Notes: generated by a model not told the origin, from the letters alone. A stretch of DNA of 64,000 nucleotides from Rhizobiaceae bacterium (GCA_019635775.1 JAHBYU010000004.1:186001-250000), one strand, 5' to 3'; positions 8,187-17,652 are shown, numbered from the stretch's first letter. Translations and numbers: made by a program.

Positions 8187-8698
8187 TCGAACAGCAATGT
8201 CCTGATCAGAACCTGCTTGACCTGGCCGTCGCTGCGAATCGCGGCGCGCTCTTCGAGATTCTCCTTGAGATGTCGGAAGCCGCTGGCTCCTTCGATCTCA
8301 TGCATCTTCACGGTGCGGATGTAGGAGATCAAATCCTGCGACAGGGTTGCAGGCAGATCAGGAGGCTGCGGCGGCTCGGCGAAGACGAGCGAGACCTCCA
8401 TGCGAACCCAGATGTCAGGGGGAGAGGCGATGTTGGTGGTGATGGCCGGCAACGTAACGATCGTGTCGCTGGCGTGCGGGTCCGTCTCGTGACCCTCGTC
8501 CTTGGCCTTTCCGTGGTCCCCGGATGACGCGTGCGCGCCCGTCTCGGACTTTCCGCCGGTGAGGAAGCCACCGGATACCCATCCCATCCCTCCCGCGATC
8601 GCTGTCAGGCCAACAAGCAGGCCAAGCTGGATGACGAGAGAGGGCCCGCCCTTGGCGGGCGGCGCCCCTGTCGCCTGTGCTTTTGCCGCCGCAGCCAT
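8183..8698 (-). CDS. fliL: Flagellar basal-body-associated protein FliL
   Basis: Single-pass inner-membrane protein at the stator-rotor interface. 171 residues: short cytoplasmic N-terminus, one membrane helix at about residues 21-43, a His/Asp/Lys-rich linker, and a periplasmic FliL domain (ITTNIASPPDIWVRMEVSLVF; LSQDLISYIRTVKMHEIEG). The start shares bases with the flgH stop and the end overlaps fliP, so expression is coupled to both. Confidence 0.95.
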   Translation of the reverse strand: MAAAAKAQATGAPPAKGGPSLVIQLGLLVGLTAIAGGMGWVSGGFLTGGKSETGAHASSGDHGKAKDEGHETDPHASDTIVTLPAITTNIASPPDIWVRMEVSLVFAEPPQPPDLPATLSQDLISYIRTVKMHEIEGASGFRHLKENLEERAAIRSDGQVKQVLIRTLLFE

Positions 8699-9402
8699 CA
8701 GAAGGGGAGAACCTTGTCGAGAATCTGCTGGCCGTAGGGCGGCTGCTGAACCTCGGTCAGGCGGCCGCGTCCACCGTAGGATATGCGTGCTTCTGCGATA
8801 CGCTCATAGGCGATGGTATTCTGCGGCCCGATGTCGATCGGGCGCACGATGCCGCCTATGGTGAGCACGCGAAGCTCGGCATTCACGCGAACCTCCTGCG
8901 AACCCTGGATGACGAGGTTTCCGTTGCCCAGCACCTCGATGACCACAGCGGCGATGGACAGCTCCAGATCCTCGGAGCGCTTCGTTTCGCCATCGCCTGC
9001 GGCCGCTGTCGATGAGTTCACGCTGGCATCCAGGCTGCCGCTGGAGCCGATGCCATCCCACTCATAGTCGATCGCGCCGCCGAGCGACTTGCTCGATGTC
9101 CGCTTGCGATCGGACTCGTTCTTGAAGCGGGCCCGATCGCTGATGTTGATCCTGACGGTAAGGATGTCACCGGGCGAAAGCGCGCGCGGGTCCGCGAAAA
9201 GGCGGCTCTGGCGGTCGTTCCAGAGCGAAAAGCGCTTCTGCGGTGGCGCGGCCGGATAGCCCGCATAGGTCGCCGGGGGAGGCGGGGCGTTTGCCAGTCC
9301 CGAGCCTACCGGCGACAGGTCCGGCTCGCGACCGATTTCCCGGAAGCTGCCGCAACCCGTAAGAAGGGTGGCAAGGATAAGGATGGTCAGGCCCCGGATC
9401 AT
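8698..9402 (-). CDS. flgH: Flagellar L-ring lipoprotein FlgH
   Basis: Outer-membrane ring around the flagellar rod. 234 residues from the ATG at 9402, which overlaps the motE stop by 4 nt; a longer frame extends upstream but would run through motE. Signal sequence with lipobox LLTGC (Cys17) gives a lipidated N-terminus. Conserved FlgH features include LFADPRALSPGDILTVRINISDRARFKNES and, near the end, GGIVRPIDIGPQNTIAYERIAEARISYGG. It lies next to the P-ring gene flgI with motE between. Confidence 0.96.
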   Translation of the reverse strand: MIRGLTILILATLLTGCGSFREIGREPDLSPVGSGLANAPPPPATYAGYPAAPPQKRFSLWNDRQSRLFADPRALSPGDILTVRINISDRARFKNESDRKRTSSKSLGGAIDYEWDGIGSSGSLDASVNSSTAAAGDGETKRSEDLELSIAAVVIEVLGNGNLVIQGSQEVRVNAELRVLTIGGIVRPIDIGPQNTIAYERIAEARISYGGRGRLTEVQQPPYGQQILDKVLPF

Positions 9403-10007
9403 GACGGGTCCGTCCTGCGCGACGCGCTCGCCATGATAGATGTAAGCCTGGCCGCGGACTTGCGCTCCATTTCGTTGAGAATGACGCCAGCCTTGCGCGG
9501 CTCGATCTGCATCAGGATTGCGGCGGCCAGCGCGGCATCCATCTCGGCCAGCCGCTCGGCGGCGGCATCCGCCTTCATGCCGGAATAAATCTTGACGACA
9601 TCCTGCCTGGCCTTGGCCAGGAAGTCTTCGCGCCGCTTCAGCCACGATTCGTATTCCGCGCGCTTTTCCTCCAGCACCGCGATACGCTTGTCGATCTCCT
9701 GCTGGAGAGCCTGCAGTTCCTCGGTCTGCAGGGCGTAGCGACGATCGCGCGCGGCATCGGCGATGTTGGTGCAGAAGCGCTCTACGTCGGTGCCGGTTTC
9801 CAGCGGCTTTGACTTGATGACGCCGGTTGTGCTGTCGTCCAGGAAAGGCTCCTCGGCCGCGAGAAGTCCCGGTTCGTCGATGTGCTCGACAGCCGCGTCC
9901 GTGGCGGCGGCGATACCAGCGGAGAGAAACAGCACGAGGGCAGCGACCACCGACGGGCGGGCAGGCGTTGCGGCCGTTTTAAGCGGGAACATCATGGAGG
10001 GACTCAC
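9399..10007 (-). CDS. motE: MotE-like periplasmic chaperone for MotC
   Basis: About 202 residues with an N-terminal signal sequence (hydrophobic core VVAALVLFLSAGIAAA), then a charged, coiled-coil middle (ELQALQQEIDKRIAVLEEKRAEYESWLKRRE is split across residues 95-130), then a MgtE-N-like C-terminal segment (AAAERLAEMDAALAAAILMQIEPRKAGVILNEM). In S. meliloti MotE, encoded at the same position between flgI and flgH, is a chaperone for the periplasmic motility protein MotC. The start is GTG overlapping the flgI stop (GTGA). Assignment rests on position and general architecture. Confidence 0.85.
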   Translation of the reverse strand: MSPSMMFPLKTAATPARPSVVAALVLFLSAGIAAATDAAVEHIDEPGLLAAEEPFLDDSTTGVIKSKPLETGTDVERFCTNIADAARDRRYALQTEELQALQQEIDKRIAVLEEKRAEYESWLKRREDFLAKARQDVVKIYSGMKADAAAERLAEMDAALAAAILMQIEPRKAGVILNEMERKSAARLTSIMASASRRTDPS

Positions 10008-11269
10008 TGCACGACAAGATCGGCCTGCAACGCGCCTGCGGACTTTATGCCCTGCAGGATCGCGATGATGCCGTCAGGCTTGACGCCAAGGCGGTTGAGG
10101 CCGGAAACGAGGGTTTCGAGGTCGGGGCCGTCGAGCAGCGCGACCTTTGAGTCCGGCCAGCCAGCGTCGATTTCGGTATAGGGCTCGACCGCGGTCTCGC
10201 CACGGGAGAACGGTTCGGGCTGGACGACCATCGGCGCTTCGGTGACCCGGACGGTAAGCGTTCCGTGGCTGACGGCGACACGCGATATGCGCACGTCATT
10301 GCCGATCACGATGGTGCCGGTGCGCTCGTCGACCACGACACGCGCTGGCGCATCTGCCGCGACGACGATATTCTCCAGCTCCGCGAAAAAGCGCGCCGGC
10401 GAAACCTTCTCGGGCTTCTTGATGATGATTGTGCGAGAGTCCTGCTCGAAGGCGACGCGCGTGCCGTAACGCTCGCCGGAGTAGGCGTTGACGGCATCGG
10501 TGACGCGAACGACGGTTGAGAAGTCCGCGTTCCTGAGTTGCAGGACGAGGCTGGACTGATCCGCGAAATTCGCCTCGACCTCACGCTCGATGATCGCTCC
10601 GTTCGGCACCCGGCCCGATGTCGGAATGCCCTGCGTGACCTGTTCGGCCTGTCCCTGCGCGTTGAAGCCTGAAACGATCACCGCACCCTGCGCGACAGCG
10701 TAAATCTCGCCGTCGGCTGCCTTGAGCGGCGTCATGACGAGAGTGCCGCCAGCCAGGGACGACGCGTCGCCCATCGAGGACACGGAGATGTCGATGCGCG
10801 CGCCGGATTTCACGAATGCCGGAAGGGTGGCCGTTACGATGACGGCGGCCACATTGCGCGACCGTGCCCGCCCGCCTTCTCCGGCGATACCGAGGTTTTC
10901 CAGCATCGCCCGGATCGACTGTTCGGTGAAGGGCGAGTTGCGCAGGCTGTCGCCGGAGCCCTGCAGACCGATGACGAGACCGTAGCCGACGAGCTGGTTG
11001 TCGCGGGCGCTCTGGAGCTGGGCGATGTCCTTGATGCGCGCCGATGCGCCGTGCTGCGGAAGCTGGCTGCCTGAGGCGGGAAACTGCCGGAAGGCGCCCG
11101 CGCCTTCCTGTCCGATGGGTACGCCGTCGCGCGGTGAGGGGAAACGGTCGATCAGCCCGCCTTCGCCAGGAGGCGGGGCTGCAATATCCAGTGGCATGTC
11201 GGCGCCCGAAGCCGATGTGGCGACGAGCGCGACAGAGAGGAAAAAAGCTGCTGGACGCAGGAATTTCAT
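10004..11269 (-). CDS. flgI: Flagellar P-ring protein FlgI
   Basis: Periplasmic ring subunit assembled around the rod. Signal peptide residues 1-23, and a well conserved FlgI core beginning near residue 77 (RIKDIAQLQSARDNQLVGYGLVIGLQGSGD) to the C-terminus (LNRLGVKPDGIIAILQGIKSAGALQADLVVQ). At 421 residues it is about 50 longer than typical FlgI: the extra part is a Pro/Gly-rich stretch between the signal peptide and the core (residues 24-76). Its stop overlaps the motE start and its start overlaps the flgA stop. Confidence 0.97.
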   Translation of the reverse strand: MKFLRPAAFFLSVALVATSASGADMPLDIAAPPPGEGGLIDRFPSPRDGVPIGQEGAGAFRQFPASGSQLPQHGASARIKDIAQLQSARDNQLVGYGLVIGLQGSGDSLRNSPFTEQSIRAMLENLGIAGEGGRARSRNVAAVIVTATLPAFVKSGARIDISVSSMGDASSLAGGTLVMTPLKAADGEIYAVAQGAVIVSGFNAQGQAEQVTQGIPTSGRVPNGAIIEREVEANFADQSSLVLQLRNADFSTVVRVTDAVNAYSGERYGTRVAFEQDSRTIIIKKPEKVSPARFFAELENIVVAADAPARVVVDERTGTIVIGNDVRISRVAVSHGTLTVRVTEAPMVVQPEPFSRGETAVEPYTEIDAGWPDSKVALLDGPDLETLVSGLNRLGVKPDGIIAILQGIKSAGALQADLVVQ

Positions 11270-11736
11270 GAAGCGCCGACCCTGATGGAACCGTCGGCCA
11301 TGACGACGCCGGAGAGTATCTTGCCGCTGTCGATGTTTCGCACGCGCACGATGTCGCCCGCAGCGCCGGGCTGGAGCGTGACGCCCGTTGCGGAAATCGT
11401 CAGTCCGCCGGCGATGAATGTCATCAGGACCGCCGCACCCTGTTCGACCACCCAGGCCTGTCGAAGTGCGGCCGCCGGAATGTAGCGGCCCGGAAGCAGC
11501 GTCCGCTTTGTGACCTTGCCGTCGAGCTCGGCCACATGCACGGCAGCGCCCGTCGGCACGATGCGTCCGGCTCTCAGCGTCACTTCCTTGAGCGCGGCCT
11601 GATCGATCGTTTCGCCGGGATAAATGACGCGGTTCGGCACGAGCACGATTTCCTGCGCCCCTGCCTCGGCGGAGAGGGTTGCAATCGCAACGAGCGCGAA
11701 CGCCCTGAGCAGGAAACGGATAGCCATCTGCATCAC
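11266..11736 (-). CDS. flgA: P-ring assembly chaperone FlgA
   Basis: Periplasmic chaperone that helps FlgI polymerise into the P ring. 156 residues: signal peptide (about residues 1-27) followed by a SAF-type domain ([57 protein letters not shown]). It is the short rhizobial form lacking the N-terminal domain of enterobacterial FlgA. It overlaps flgG and flgI by 4 nt on each side. Confidence 0.95.
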   Translation of the reverse strand: MMQMAIRFLLRAFALVAIATLSAEAGAQEIVLVPNRVIYPGETIDQAALKEVTLRAGRIVPTGAAVHVAELDGKVTKRTLLPGRYIPAAALRQAWVVEQGAAVLMTFIAGGLTISATGVTLQPGAAGDIVRVRNIDSGKILSGVVMADGSIRVGAS

Positions 11737-12521
11737 CGGATGTTCTTCGAGACCACAGCTGCCATCTCGTCGGCGGCCTGGATGACCTTCGAGTTCATTT
11801 CGTAGGCCCGCTGCGCCGAGATCAGTTCGGTGATCTCCTTGACGGGATCGACGTTGGAGTTCTCGAGATAGCCCTGCTCGACCGTGGCGAATCCGAGATC
11901 GCCCGGCGCGCCTATCGTGGCCGGGCCTGATGCCGCGGTCTCCTGAAACAGGTTGTCACCCAGAGGGTTGAGGCCTGCCTCGTTGGCAAAGCTTGCAAGC
12001 GTGAGCTGGCCAAGTTCCTGAAGATCGGTCTGGCCTTCGATGCGGGCATAGACCTGGCCGGTCTTGTTGACGACGATGGCGACGGCGTCTGTCGGCACGG
12101 TGATGGCTGGCACGACGCTGTAGCCATCCACCGTGACAAGCTGACCGGTAGCGTTGGTGTTGAAGGCGCCGGCGCGCGTGTAGAGCGTCTGGCCTTCGGC
12201 GCCCTCGATCTGGAACCAGCCGTTGCCGGTGAGCGCAAGGTCGAGGCTGTTGCCGGTCTGGGTGAGGCCGCCCTGGATGTGGACGTTGCGCACCGCGGCG
12301 GTCTTGACGCCCAGCCCGATGGTTACACCTTCCGGCACGAGGCTTCCGTCGGCACGCGCCGGCACGCCCTGCATGCGATCGACCTGATAGAGCAGGTCCG
12401 AGAATTCCGCCCGGGCGCGCTTGAAACCCGTCGTGTTGATGTTGGCGATATTGTTCGCGATGACCTCCAGATTGGTCTGCTGGGCGTTCATGCCCGTAGC
12501 CGCGATGGCGAGCGCTTTCAT
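11733..12521 (-). CDS. flgG: Distal rod protein FlgG
   Basis: Builds the distal rod of the flagellum. 262 residues, with N-terminal axial motif ([40 protein letters not shown], residues 1-40, quoted here in part: [13 protein letters not shown]) and C-terminal axial helix ([19 protein letters not shown]). Length matches the family. Separated by 26 bp from fliE upstream, and overlapping flgA downstream. Confidence 0.98.
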   Translation of the reverse strand: MKALAIAATGMNAQQTNLEVIANNIANINTTGFKRARAEFSDLLYQVDRMQGVPARADGSLVPEGVTIGLGVKTAAVRNVHIQGGLTQTGNSLDLALTGNGWFQIEGAEGQTLYTRAGAFNTNATGQLVTVDGYSVVPAITVPTDAVAIVVNKTGQVYARIEGQTDLQELGQLTLASFANEAGLNPLGDNLFQETAASGPATIGAPGDLGFATVEQGYLENSNVDPVKEITELISAQRAYEMNSKVIQAADEMAAVVSKNIR

Positions 12522-12547
12522 GACTGATTACCCTTTCGCACGATCCG

Positions 12548-12865
12548 TCAGATCTGCATCCTGCTGACTTCCATGTAGGCGCTGACGATCTTGTCGCGGA
12601 TGGCGACGGCCGCCGTCAGGGCCTGCTCTGCGCTCATCACGGCATCGACAACCTCGCGCGTGTCTGCCTGACCCTGCATGCCCTGCACCGCAGCCTGCTC
12701 CGCCGTCTGCAACGTATCGACGGTGCGCGTGGCGAGATCTGCCATCACGGAGGCAAAGGAGGCGGTCGCGTCTGCCGCACCTGGCGATGGGTTCGCGCCG
12801 TCCTTGCCGAGCCCCGCAGCCCCGCCAATCTTGCTGAAGTCGAGTGCGCCGATTCCCGTTATCAT
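12548..12865 (-). CDS. fliE: Hook-basal body junction protein FliE
   Basis: Connects the MS ring with the rod and is an early export substrate. 105 residues with the FliE C-terminal region ([33 protein letters not shown]), where the final helix joins the rod. The ATG at 12865 overlaps the flgC stop. In rhizobia flgB-flgC-fliE are always consecutive, as here. Confidence 0.96.
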   Translation of the reverse strand: MITGIGALDFSKIGGAAGLGKDGANPSPGAADATASFASVMADLATRTVDTLQTAEQAAVQGMQGQADTREVVDAVMSAEQALTAAVAIRDKIVSAYMEVSRMQI

Positions 12866-13281
12866 GACTGGTTCCGCATCAGGTCGATGGTCAGGGAAAT
12901 GAGTTCGCGCGCCTGCTTGATGACCTGAAGATTGGCTTCGTAAGAGCGATTTGCCTCGCTCATGTCGGCCATTTCAATCAGCACGTTCACGTTGGGCATC
13001 TTGACGTAGCCCTTTTCGTCGGCGGCTTCATGGCCGGGTATGTATTCGACTGGAAAGTCGCCTTCGTCGCGACCGATGCGGTTCACCTCGACCAGCGAAC
13101 CGCCGGTTACCCTGTCGAGCTCGGCGGCGAAGCTGATGGTCTTGCGCCGGTAAGGGTCGGCGCCTGGCGCCTCGCCGGTGGACTGGGCGTTGGCCATGTT
13201 TTCCGAGACGACGCGCAGGCGCTCGGACTGCGCGCCCAGACCGGATGCTGCGACTTTCAGGGCGGCGGCCAACGGATCCAT
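12862..13281 (-). CDS. flgC: Proximal rod protein FlgC
   Basis: Proximal rod subunit, 139 residues. N-terminal axial motif ([20 protein letters not shown]) and C-terminal axial motif ([19 protein letters not shown]) are present, as is the FlgC-type [18 protein letters not shown] segment. It follows flgB after 2 nt and overlaps fliE by 4 nt. Confidence 0.97.
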   Translation of the reverse strand: MDPLAAALKVAASGLGAQSERLRVVSENMANAQSTGEAPGADPYRRKTISFAAELDRVTGGSLVEVNRIGRDEGDFPVEYIPGHEAADEKGYVKMPNVNVLIEMADMSEANRSYEANLQVIKQARELISLTIDLMRNQS

Positions 13282-13283
13282 GA

Positions 13284-13664
13284 TCAGCCCTTCGACGACA
13301 TCAGGAGCATGCGGTTGAAGGCCTTGACGATCGACGTGTTCAGCTCGAACTGGCGGCGAACCTCTCCGGCCTTCATGAGTTCTGTCTCAAGCTCCACCGA
13401 GTTTTCGGACGGCAGGATCGACGGGCCGCCATTTTGCTCGCCGACCGCGAAACCGTATTCCCCGGCGCGTCCCGCAAGATGGCCCTGTTGCGTGGCGGCA
13501 AGCTTCACGGCGGTCCTGTCCAGCACGCTCTGGAAAGGCTCGACATCGACGGCCTTGTATCCGGGCGTGTTGACGTTGGCGACGTTGCCCGCAATCGCCG
13601 TCTGGCGCACGGCAAGCCATTTCGACTGCTGCGTGGCGAGGGCGAAAAGGTTGACGGTCTCCAT
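13284..13664 (-). CDS. flgB: Proximal rod protein FlgB
   Basis: Proximal rod subunit of 126 residues. It carries the rod-protein N-terminal motif ([22 protein letters not shown]) and a helical C-terminus ([21 protein letters not shown]). It is preceded by 63 bp of non-coding sequence after the unknown gene at 13728-14405. Confidence 0.97.
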   Translation of the reverse strand: METVNLFALATQQSKWLAVRQTAIAGNVANVNTPGYKAVDVEPFQSVLDRTAVKLAATQQGHLAGRAGEYGFAVGEQNGGPSILPSENSVELETELMKAGEVRRQFELNTSIVKAFNRMLLMSSKG

Positions 13665-13727
13665 GCAAATCTCCGGCCAGCTATTTGTAGGGTAGGCCGT
13701 CAGTCTTGCGCGGACCTTGCGGAAAGC

Positions 13728-14405
13728 TTACTCGGCGATTTCCAGGATGCTTCCCGCCACGGTGACCAGAACCGGATGGCCGTCGCGCTCCTCGATTGTC
13801 TTGACCTGCGCTCCGTCCGGCAGGACCGAACCCGGCTGGACGACGAACAGGCCCGTATCGTCCTCAAGCATGGCGCGGCCGTTGGCGATCTGGATGACCT
13901 TGAACGCGATGACCGGCGGCGGGAAGGGCTGATCGTCCACGCCAGGCAGAGGTTCGTCGCTGCCGTGGTCGTCAGGGTCCTTGACGGCACTGCCGGTCGA
14001 ACGCAGGTCGAGGTCCAGAAACGGGACTTCCGTGCTCTCGGCGGGCGCGCCTATCCTGTCGGTTGTCGCGCCCAGGACGATGGGCGCGGTTCCGTTGCCG
14101 CCGCCGCCAAACCGCATTGCGCGAACACCGAATTCGTCGGGATTGAAGAAGATGTACCACGGAAAGAGCGCGCAGATCAGGCCAAGCGTGACGCCGAGCG
14201 CGGCGATCGTCAGATCGCTGCGGCGGTCTCTTCTCTTCGCCTCCTGCTCCGGCGTGAGCGATAGATCCGGCTCCGCGCTTTCCGATCTCGCGAATGATCC
14301 GCGCCACGAGCGTTCGGGTTCGAGACCTTCACCCACTTCGGCGTCGGTCGACAGGTTCTCGCGGATCATCTCGTCGAGAAGACGGTCAGCCTTGTTGCGG
14401 AACAT
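13728..14405 (-). CDS. Conserved rhizobial flagellar-operon protein of unknown function
   Basis: 225 residues; I do not recognise a named domain. An acidic cytoplasmic N-terminus (1-62) is followed by one clear membrane helix (about residues 64-87, TIAALGVTLGLICALFPWYIFF) and a periplasmic part with a Pro/Asp-rich linker and a small beta-rich C-terminal domain (AFKVIQIANGRAMLEDDTGLFVVQPGSVLPDG). The latter resembles type IV pilus/type II secretion PilP- or GspC-like folds in pattern only. The gene sits between fliI and flgB, the position of an equally unannotated gene in S. meliloti as I recall. It overlaps fliI by 20 nt. A bitopic protein linking cytoplasm and periplasm near the export apparatus is the inference. 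Confidence 0.75.
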   Translation of the reverse strand: MFRNKADRLLDEMIRENLSTDAEVGEGLEPERSWRGSFARSESAEPDLSLTPEQEAKRRDRRSDLTIAALGVTLGLICALFPWYIFFNPDEFGVRAMRFGGGGNGTAPIVLGATTDRIGAPAESTEVPFLDLDLRSTGSAVKDPDDHGSDEPLPGVDDQPFPPPVIAFKVIQIANGRAMLEDDTGLFVVQPGSVLPDGAQVKTIEERDGHPVLVTVAGSILEIAE

Positions 14406-15792
14406 GCGGCCGCTCCTTCGACTTGAGATGACGTGCCAGATCCGTAAAGGCGTCGGCAGACGGTGCGTCGCGGGGAGTCTGCGTCAGGGCTTCGTAGATC
14501 ACCGGAACCTGTTTCACGGCGGTGTCCAAGTCGGCGTCGGCTCCCGGCTGATAGGCGCCCAGCAGCCGGATGTCGCGTGTCGATTCAAAGCGCGAGATCA
14601 TGGCTTTCAGCTTCGTGACCAAGGTGCGCTGGTCGTCGGTCCATGCCTTCGGCGCGAGGCGCGAGATGGATGCCAGAGGATTGACGGGCGGATAGCGGCC
14701 CTGTTCGGCGATGGTGCGATCGAGCACGACGTGGCCGTCAAGGATGCCGCGCACGGAATCGGCTATAGGATCGTTGTGATCGTCGCCGTCGATGAGTACC
14801 GAGATTATCGCGGTGATCGAACCTGAGCCCTCTGTTCCCGGTCCCGCGCGCTCAAGAAGTTTCGGCAGTTCTGTGAAGACGGACGCTGGATAGCCCCGCG
14901 CGACGGGAGGTTCTCCAGTGCCGGTCGCGACCTCACGCAGGGCGTGGGCAAAGCGCGTGATGGAATCGAGGATGAGAAGCACACGATCCCCCTTCGCGCG
15001 GAAGTGCTCGGCCACGCGCATGGCGGTATCGGGCGCGCGCCGACGCATCATGGCGCTCTCGTCGCTGGTCGAGACCACGGCGACGGTCTTGGCCATGCAG
15101 TCCGGTCCGATCGTATCCTCGAGAAACTCACGCACCTCGCGGCCGCGCTCGCCGATCAGCGCGACGACAACCGTATCGAAGGCGGAGGCCGAGGCGAGCA
15201 TCGCCAGAAGGGTTGACTTGCCGACGCCGGAGCCTGCGAAGATGCCGAGACGCTGGCCAAAGCAGATGGGTGTGAAAATGTCGATCACCCTGACGCCCGT
15301 TGCGAAGCCTTCGCCAACGCGCTGGCGCGCCAGCGCGGGAGGCTGAACGAGGCGGGCAGCGTCTTCCAGATCGCCATGTGCGAGGTGAGGGCCTCCGTCG
15401 ATCGGACGGCCAAGCGCGTCGATGGCGCGTCCGCGCCAGGATGCATGCGGAAGTATCGCAAACGGGCCAAGATCGACCACAGCGTCGCCGACCCCTGCGT
15501 CACCGGCCCGCTCGAAAGGCGCTACCAGAACCTCATCGGGCGAGATCTGGACAATCTCGCCATGCCGCACGCCCGCACGGCTGCGGTGCTCGACCATGTC
15601 GCCAAGACGTGCGACCTGGGAAAGTCCGCGCACGCGGTAGTGCGTAGGGGAAACCTCCATGACCCTGCCTCCGCGGCGGATCAGGGTGTGAGGATCGGAT
15701 ACGCGGCGCCAGGCACGCTCCAGCGCTTCCAGCGGGCTGCCATCGCTGGCCTGGCCGGGACGCTTGCCGGGAGGGGAAACGGTGATCGTCAA
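14386..15792 (-). CDS. fliI: Flagellum-specific export ATPase FliI
   Basis: Hexameric F1-beta-like ATPase that energises flagellar type III export. 468 residues with Walker A (GSGVGKSTLL), Walker B (VLLILDSITRFAHA) and the type III ATPase signature PPVARGYPASVFTELPKLLERAG. The start is TTG at 15792, immediately after the flgF stop. The next in-frame ATG would remove the N-terminal strand region (HTLIRRGGRVMEV) that the family has, so the TTG start is preferred even though the ribosome-binding site is weak. This may hold its level low relative to flgF. Confidence 0.96.
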   Translation of the reverse strand: MTITVSPPGKRPGQASDGSPLEALERAWRRVSDPHTLIRRGGRVMEVSPTHYRVRGLSQVARLGDMVEHRSRAGVRHGEIVQISPDEVLVAPFERAGDAGVGDAVVDLGPFAILPHASWRGRAIDALGRPIDGGPHLAHGDLEDAARLVQPPALARQRVGEGFATGVRVIDIFTPICFGQRLGIFAGSGVGKSTLLAMLASASAFDTVVVALIGERGREVREFLEDTIGPDCMAKTVAVVSTSDESAMMRRRAPDTAMRVAEHFRAKGDRVLLILDSITRFAHALREVATGTGEPPVARGYPASVFTELPKLLERAGPGTEGSGSITAIISVLIDGDDHNDPIADSVRGILDGHVVLDRTIAEQGRYPPVNPLASISRLAPKAWTDDQRTLVTKLKAMISRFESTRDIRLLGAYQPGADADLDTAVKQVPVIYEALTQTPRDAPSADAFTDLARHLKSKERPHVPQQG

Positions 15793-16515
15793 TTATTTCG
15801 AACCCAGCGTCTTGATGGCGTCGTCGTAGGAGGACTCAGTGTCGCGAAGCAGGGCGGCGCCGTTTTCGAATGCGCGCTGGACCATGATGAGCCGGGTTAT
15901 CTCAAGCATCGGATTGACGTTGGATTCTTCCACGAAACCTTGAGCGACGCCTGCGTCCATGCGGTCGACCACAGGCTCGGGCGGGCCTTGCGAAACGATG
16001 CCCGAATTGCCGAAGCGCACGAAGTCGGTGCCGGGATCGAAGGCGAAGAGGCCAAGCGCGCCGACCAGATTGTCGCCCTGGCGCAGGGAGCCATCGGCGC
16101 TGGCGCTTGGAGCGCCGTTGCGTGGGTCGAGCTGTATCGGAGCGCCGCCGGCATCGAGCACCGGATATCCTTCAATCGTGACCAGTTCGCCGTTCTCGGT
16201 CACCGTGAAGCGCCCATCGCGTGTCATGACGGTGCCGGCGGGCGTCTCGATGCCAAACCAGGCTTCACCGCGAATAGCGAAGTCGAACGGGTTGCCGGTC
16301 TGGCGCAGCGGTCCGGCGGCGGTCGACAGATAGCTGTCGCCGGAAGAAACGAAAGAGAGCGCCTTGTCGTCGGTCCCGGTGACGACATCCTGGAACTTGA
16401 CCCCTGTCGCCCGGAAGCCGACGGTGGACGTGTTGGCGACATTGTCGGCGATGGTGTTCAGCCGCTTTTCGAGCGCAATCTGCGAGGAGAGGGTGACATA
16501 GAGGCCGGTCTGCAA
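15793..16515 (-). CDS. flgF: Flagellar rod protein FlgF
   Basis: Proximal rod subunit of 240 residues, with axial motifs at both ends (ALEKRLNTIADNVANTSTVGF; MLEITRLIMVQRAFENGAALL). The start codon is TTG at 16515, supported by GGGAG 8 nt upstream. It abuts fliI downstream and follows the DUF1217 gene after 12 bp. Confidence 0.95.
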   Translation of the reverse strand: MQTGLYVTLSSQIALEKRLNTIADNVANTSTVGFRATGVKFQDVVTGTDDKALSFVSSGDSYLSTAAGPLRQTGNPFDFAIRGEAWFGIETPAGTVMTRDGRFTVTENGELVTIEGYPVLDAGGAPIQLDPRNGAPSASADGSLRQGDNLVGALGLFAFDPGTDFVRFGNSGIVSQGPPEPVVDRMDAGVAQGFVEESNVNPMLEITRLIMVQRAFENGAALLRDTESSYDDAIKTLGSK

Positions 16516-16527
16516 CGTTCGGGCTCC

Positions 16528-17652
16528 CTACCGCTTCATGGACTGGATGGAGAGAAGGAGGTCCGTCGAGACGCCGTATTCGACGGGCTGGAACAGGGTC
16601 GTTATCAGCGATTGCGGCGTTGTCGTCTGATTTTCGATTTCCCACATGGTCGTGAAGCGCGTCAGGAATTTCTCCAATCGCTTTGGGTCGGTGAAATCCT
16701 CGATGTCCAGCTTCGATTCAAAGAACTTGACCTGCTGGTCGATGTCGCTGGCCGAGAACTGGGCAGGAAGCGACAGCGCGGTACGCACGACCTCGGCCAG
16801 TGCCGGATCGGCAAGAATCTGGTAGAAGTTGGTGAGTGTGGACGCCTTCCGTTCGAAGTAGAGCGCGAGGCGAACCCCCTCGTTCTGCTCCCCGGCGTTT
16901 TCTTCCAGGGTCTGGCGCAGATATTTGTCGATGGATGGCTGCTGGGCGCGCGTCGAGGTCGTTGCGCCTTCGCCGAGCGCCTCGAAATCGAAAGCGGCGA
17001 CAAAGGCGGTGTAGCGCTTGTCTTCTTCCCTGTTGGCCGGGCTGTTGGCATCGCGCACACCGCCGGCCAGCAGTTCCTCGATGTAGTCCATGTCCTCGGA
17101 GGCGCTGTCGAGGCCATAGGCTGCCATCGAATAGGTCAGCAGGCGCTCGTTCGACATCAGCGCCTCGATCGAGGTGATCTTTCCTATGTTGGCGCGATAG
17201 TAGGCCGTTTCCTGCCGAACATATTCGGAATCGGGATCGAGGCCGGCGATTTCGGCCTGCATGATGTAGTTGCCGGGAACCTCGTGCTGGGCCTTGTTGT
17301 AGACGGTGGCCAGCTCGCCGTATTTCGCGAAATTGTAGGTCGTGACGAACTCTGCGTAGCGCTTGTCCTGCAGCTTGTTGGCGAAACTGTCCGGATCGGA
17401 TAGCCCCTCCTTCATCGCCTTGACCATGAAGGCCTTGGCGTAGGTCATGTCTTCAAGTCCGTGCGCCTTCATGGCGTAGCGGAAGAGCCGGTCGTCCTTG
17501 ACGAACTCGTCGATGGTTTTCACCTTCGAGATGTTTTCGAGATAATACTTCGTCTCGCGGTCGACCATCGGCTGCTTCTCGACCCGTTCGATCGATTTCG
17601 GCATGTCCCGGACAATGAGCTGATAGCTGAGATAGGTGTTCACAGAAGACAT
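16528..17652 (-). CDS. DUF1217 flagellar-operon protein with internal duplication
   Basis: 374 residues from the ATG at 17652 (MSSVNTYLSYQLIVRDM); the frame continues upstream but that part has no expected homology. It matches the alphaproteobacterial DUF1217 family, found in flagellar clusters and of unknown role. Two tandem copies of an about 80-residue unit are visible: residues 33-112 (YYLENISKVKTIDEF ... DKRYAEFVTTYNFAKYG) and 148-229 (YYRANIGKITSIEAL ... DKRYTAFVAAFDFEALG). A helical C-terminal part includes SKLDIEDFTDPKRLEKFLTR. No signal peptide. First gene of the minus-strand operon, divergent from motA. Confidence 0.85.
   Translation of the reverse strand: MSSVNTYLSYQLIVRDMPKSIERVEKQPMVDRETKYYLENISKVKTIDEFVKDDRLFRYAMKAHGLEDMTYAKAFMVKAMKEGLSDPDSFANKLQDKRYAEFVTTYNFAKYGELATVYNKAQHEVPGNYIMQAEIAGLDPDSEYVRQETAYYRANIGKITSIEALMSNERLLTYSMAAYGLDSASEDMDYIEELLAGGVRDANSPANREEDKRYTAFVAAFDFEALGEGATTSTRAQQPSIDKYLRQTLEENAGEQNEGVRLALYFERKASTLTNFYQILADPALAEVVRTALSLPAQFSASDIDQQVKFFESKLDIEDFTDPKRLEKFLTRFTTMWEIENQTTTPQSLITTLFQPVEYGVSTDLLLSIQSMKR

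Noticed and set aside
15376..17403. A 675-codon open frame on the plus strand
   Set aside because: It lies antisense to fliI, flgF and the DUF1217 gene, has no recognisable domain and biased composition: a GC-rich shadow frame.
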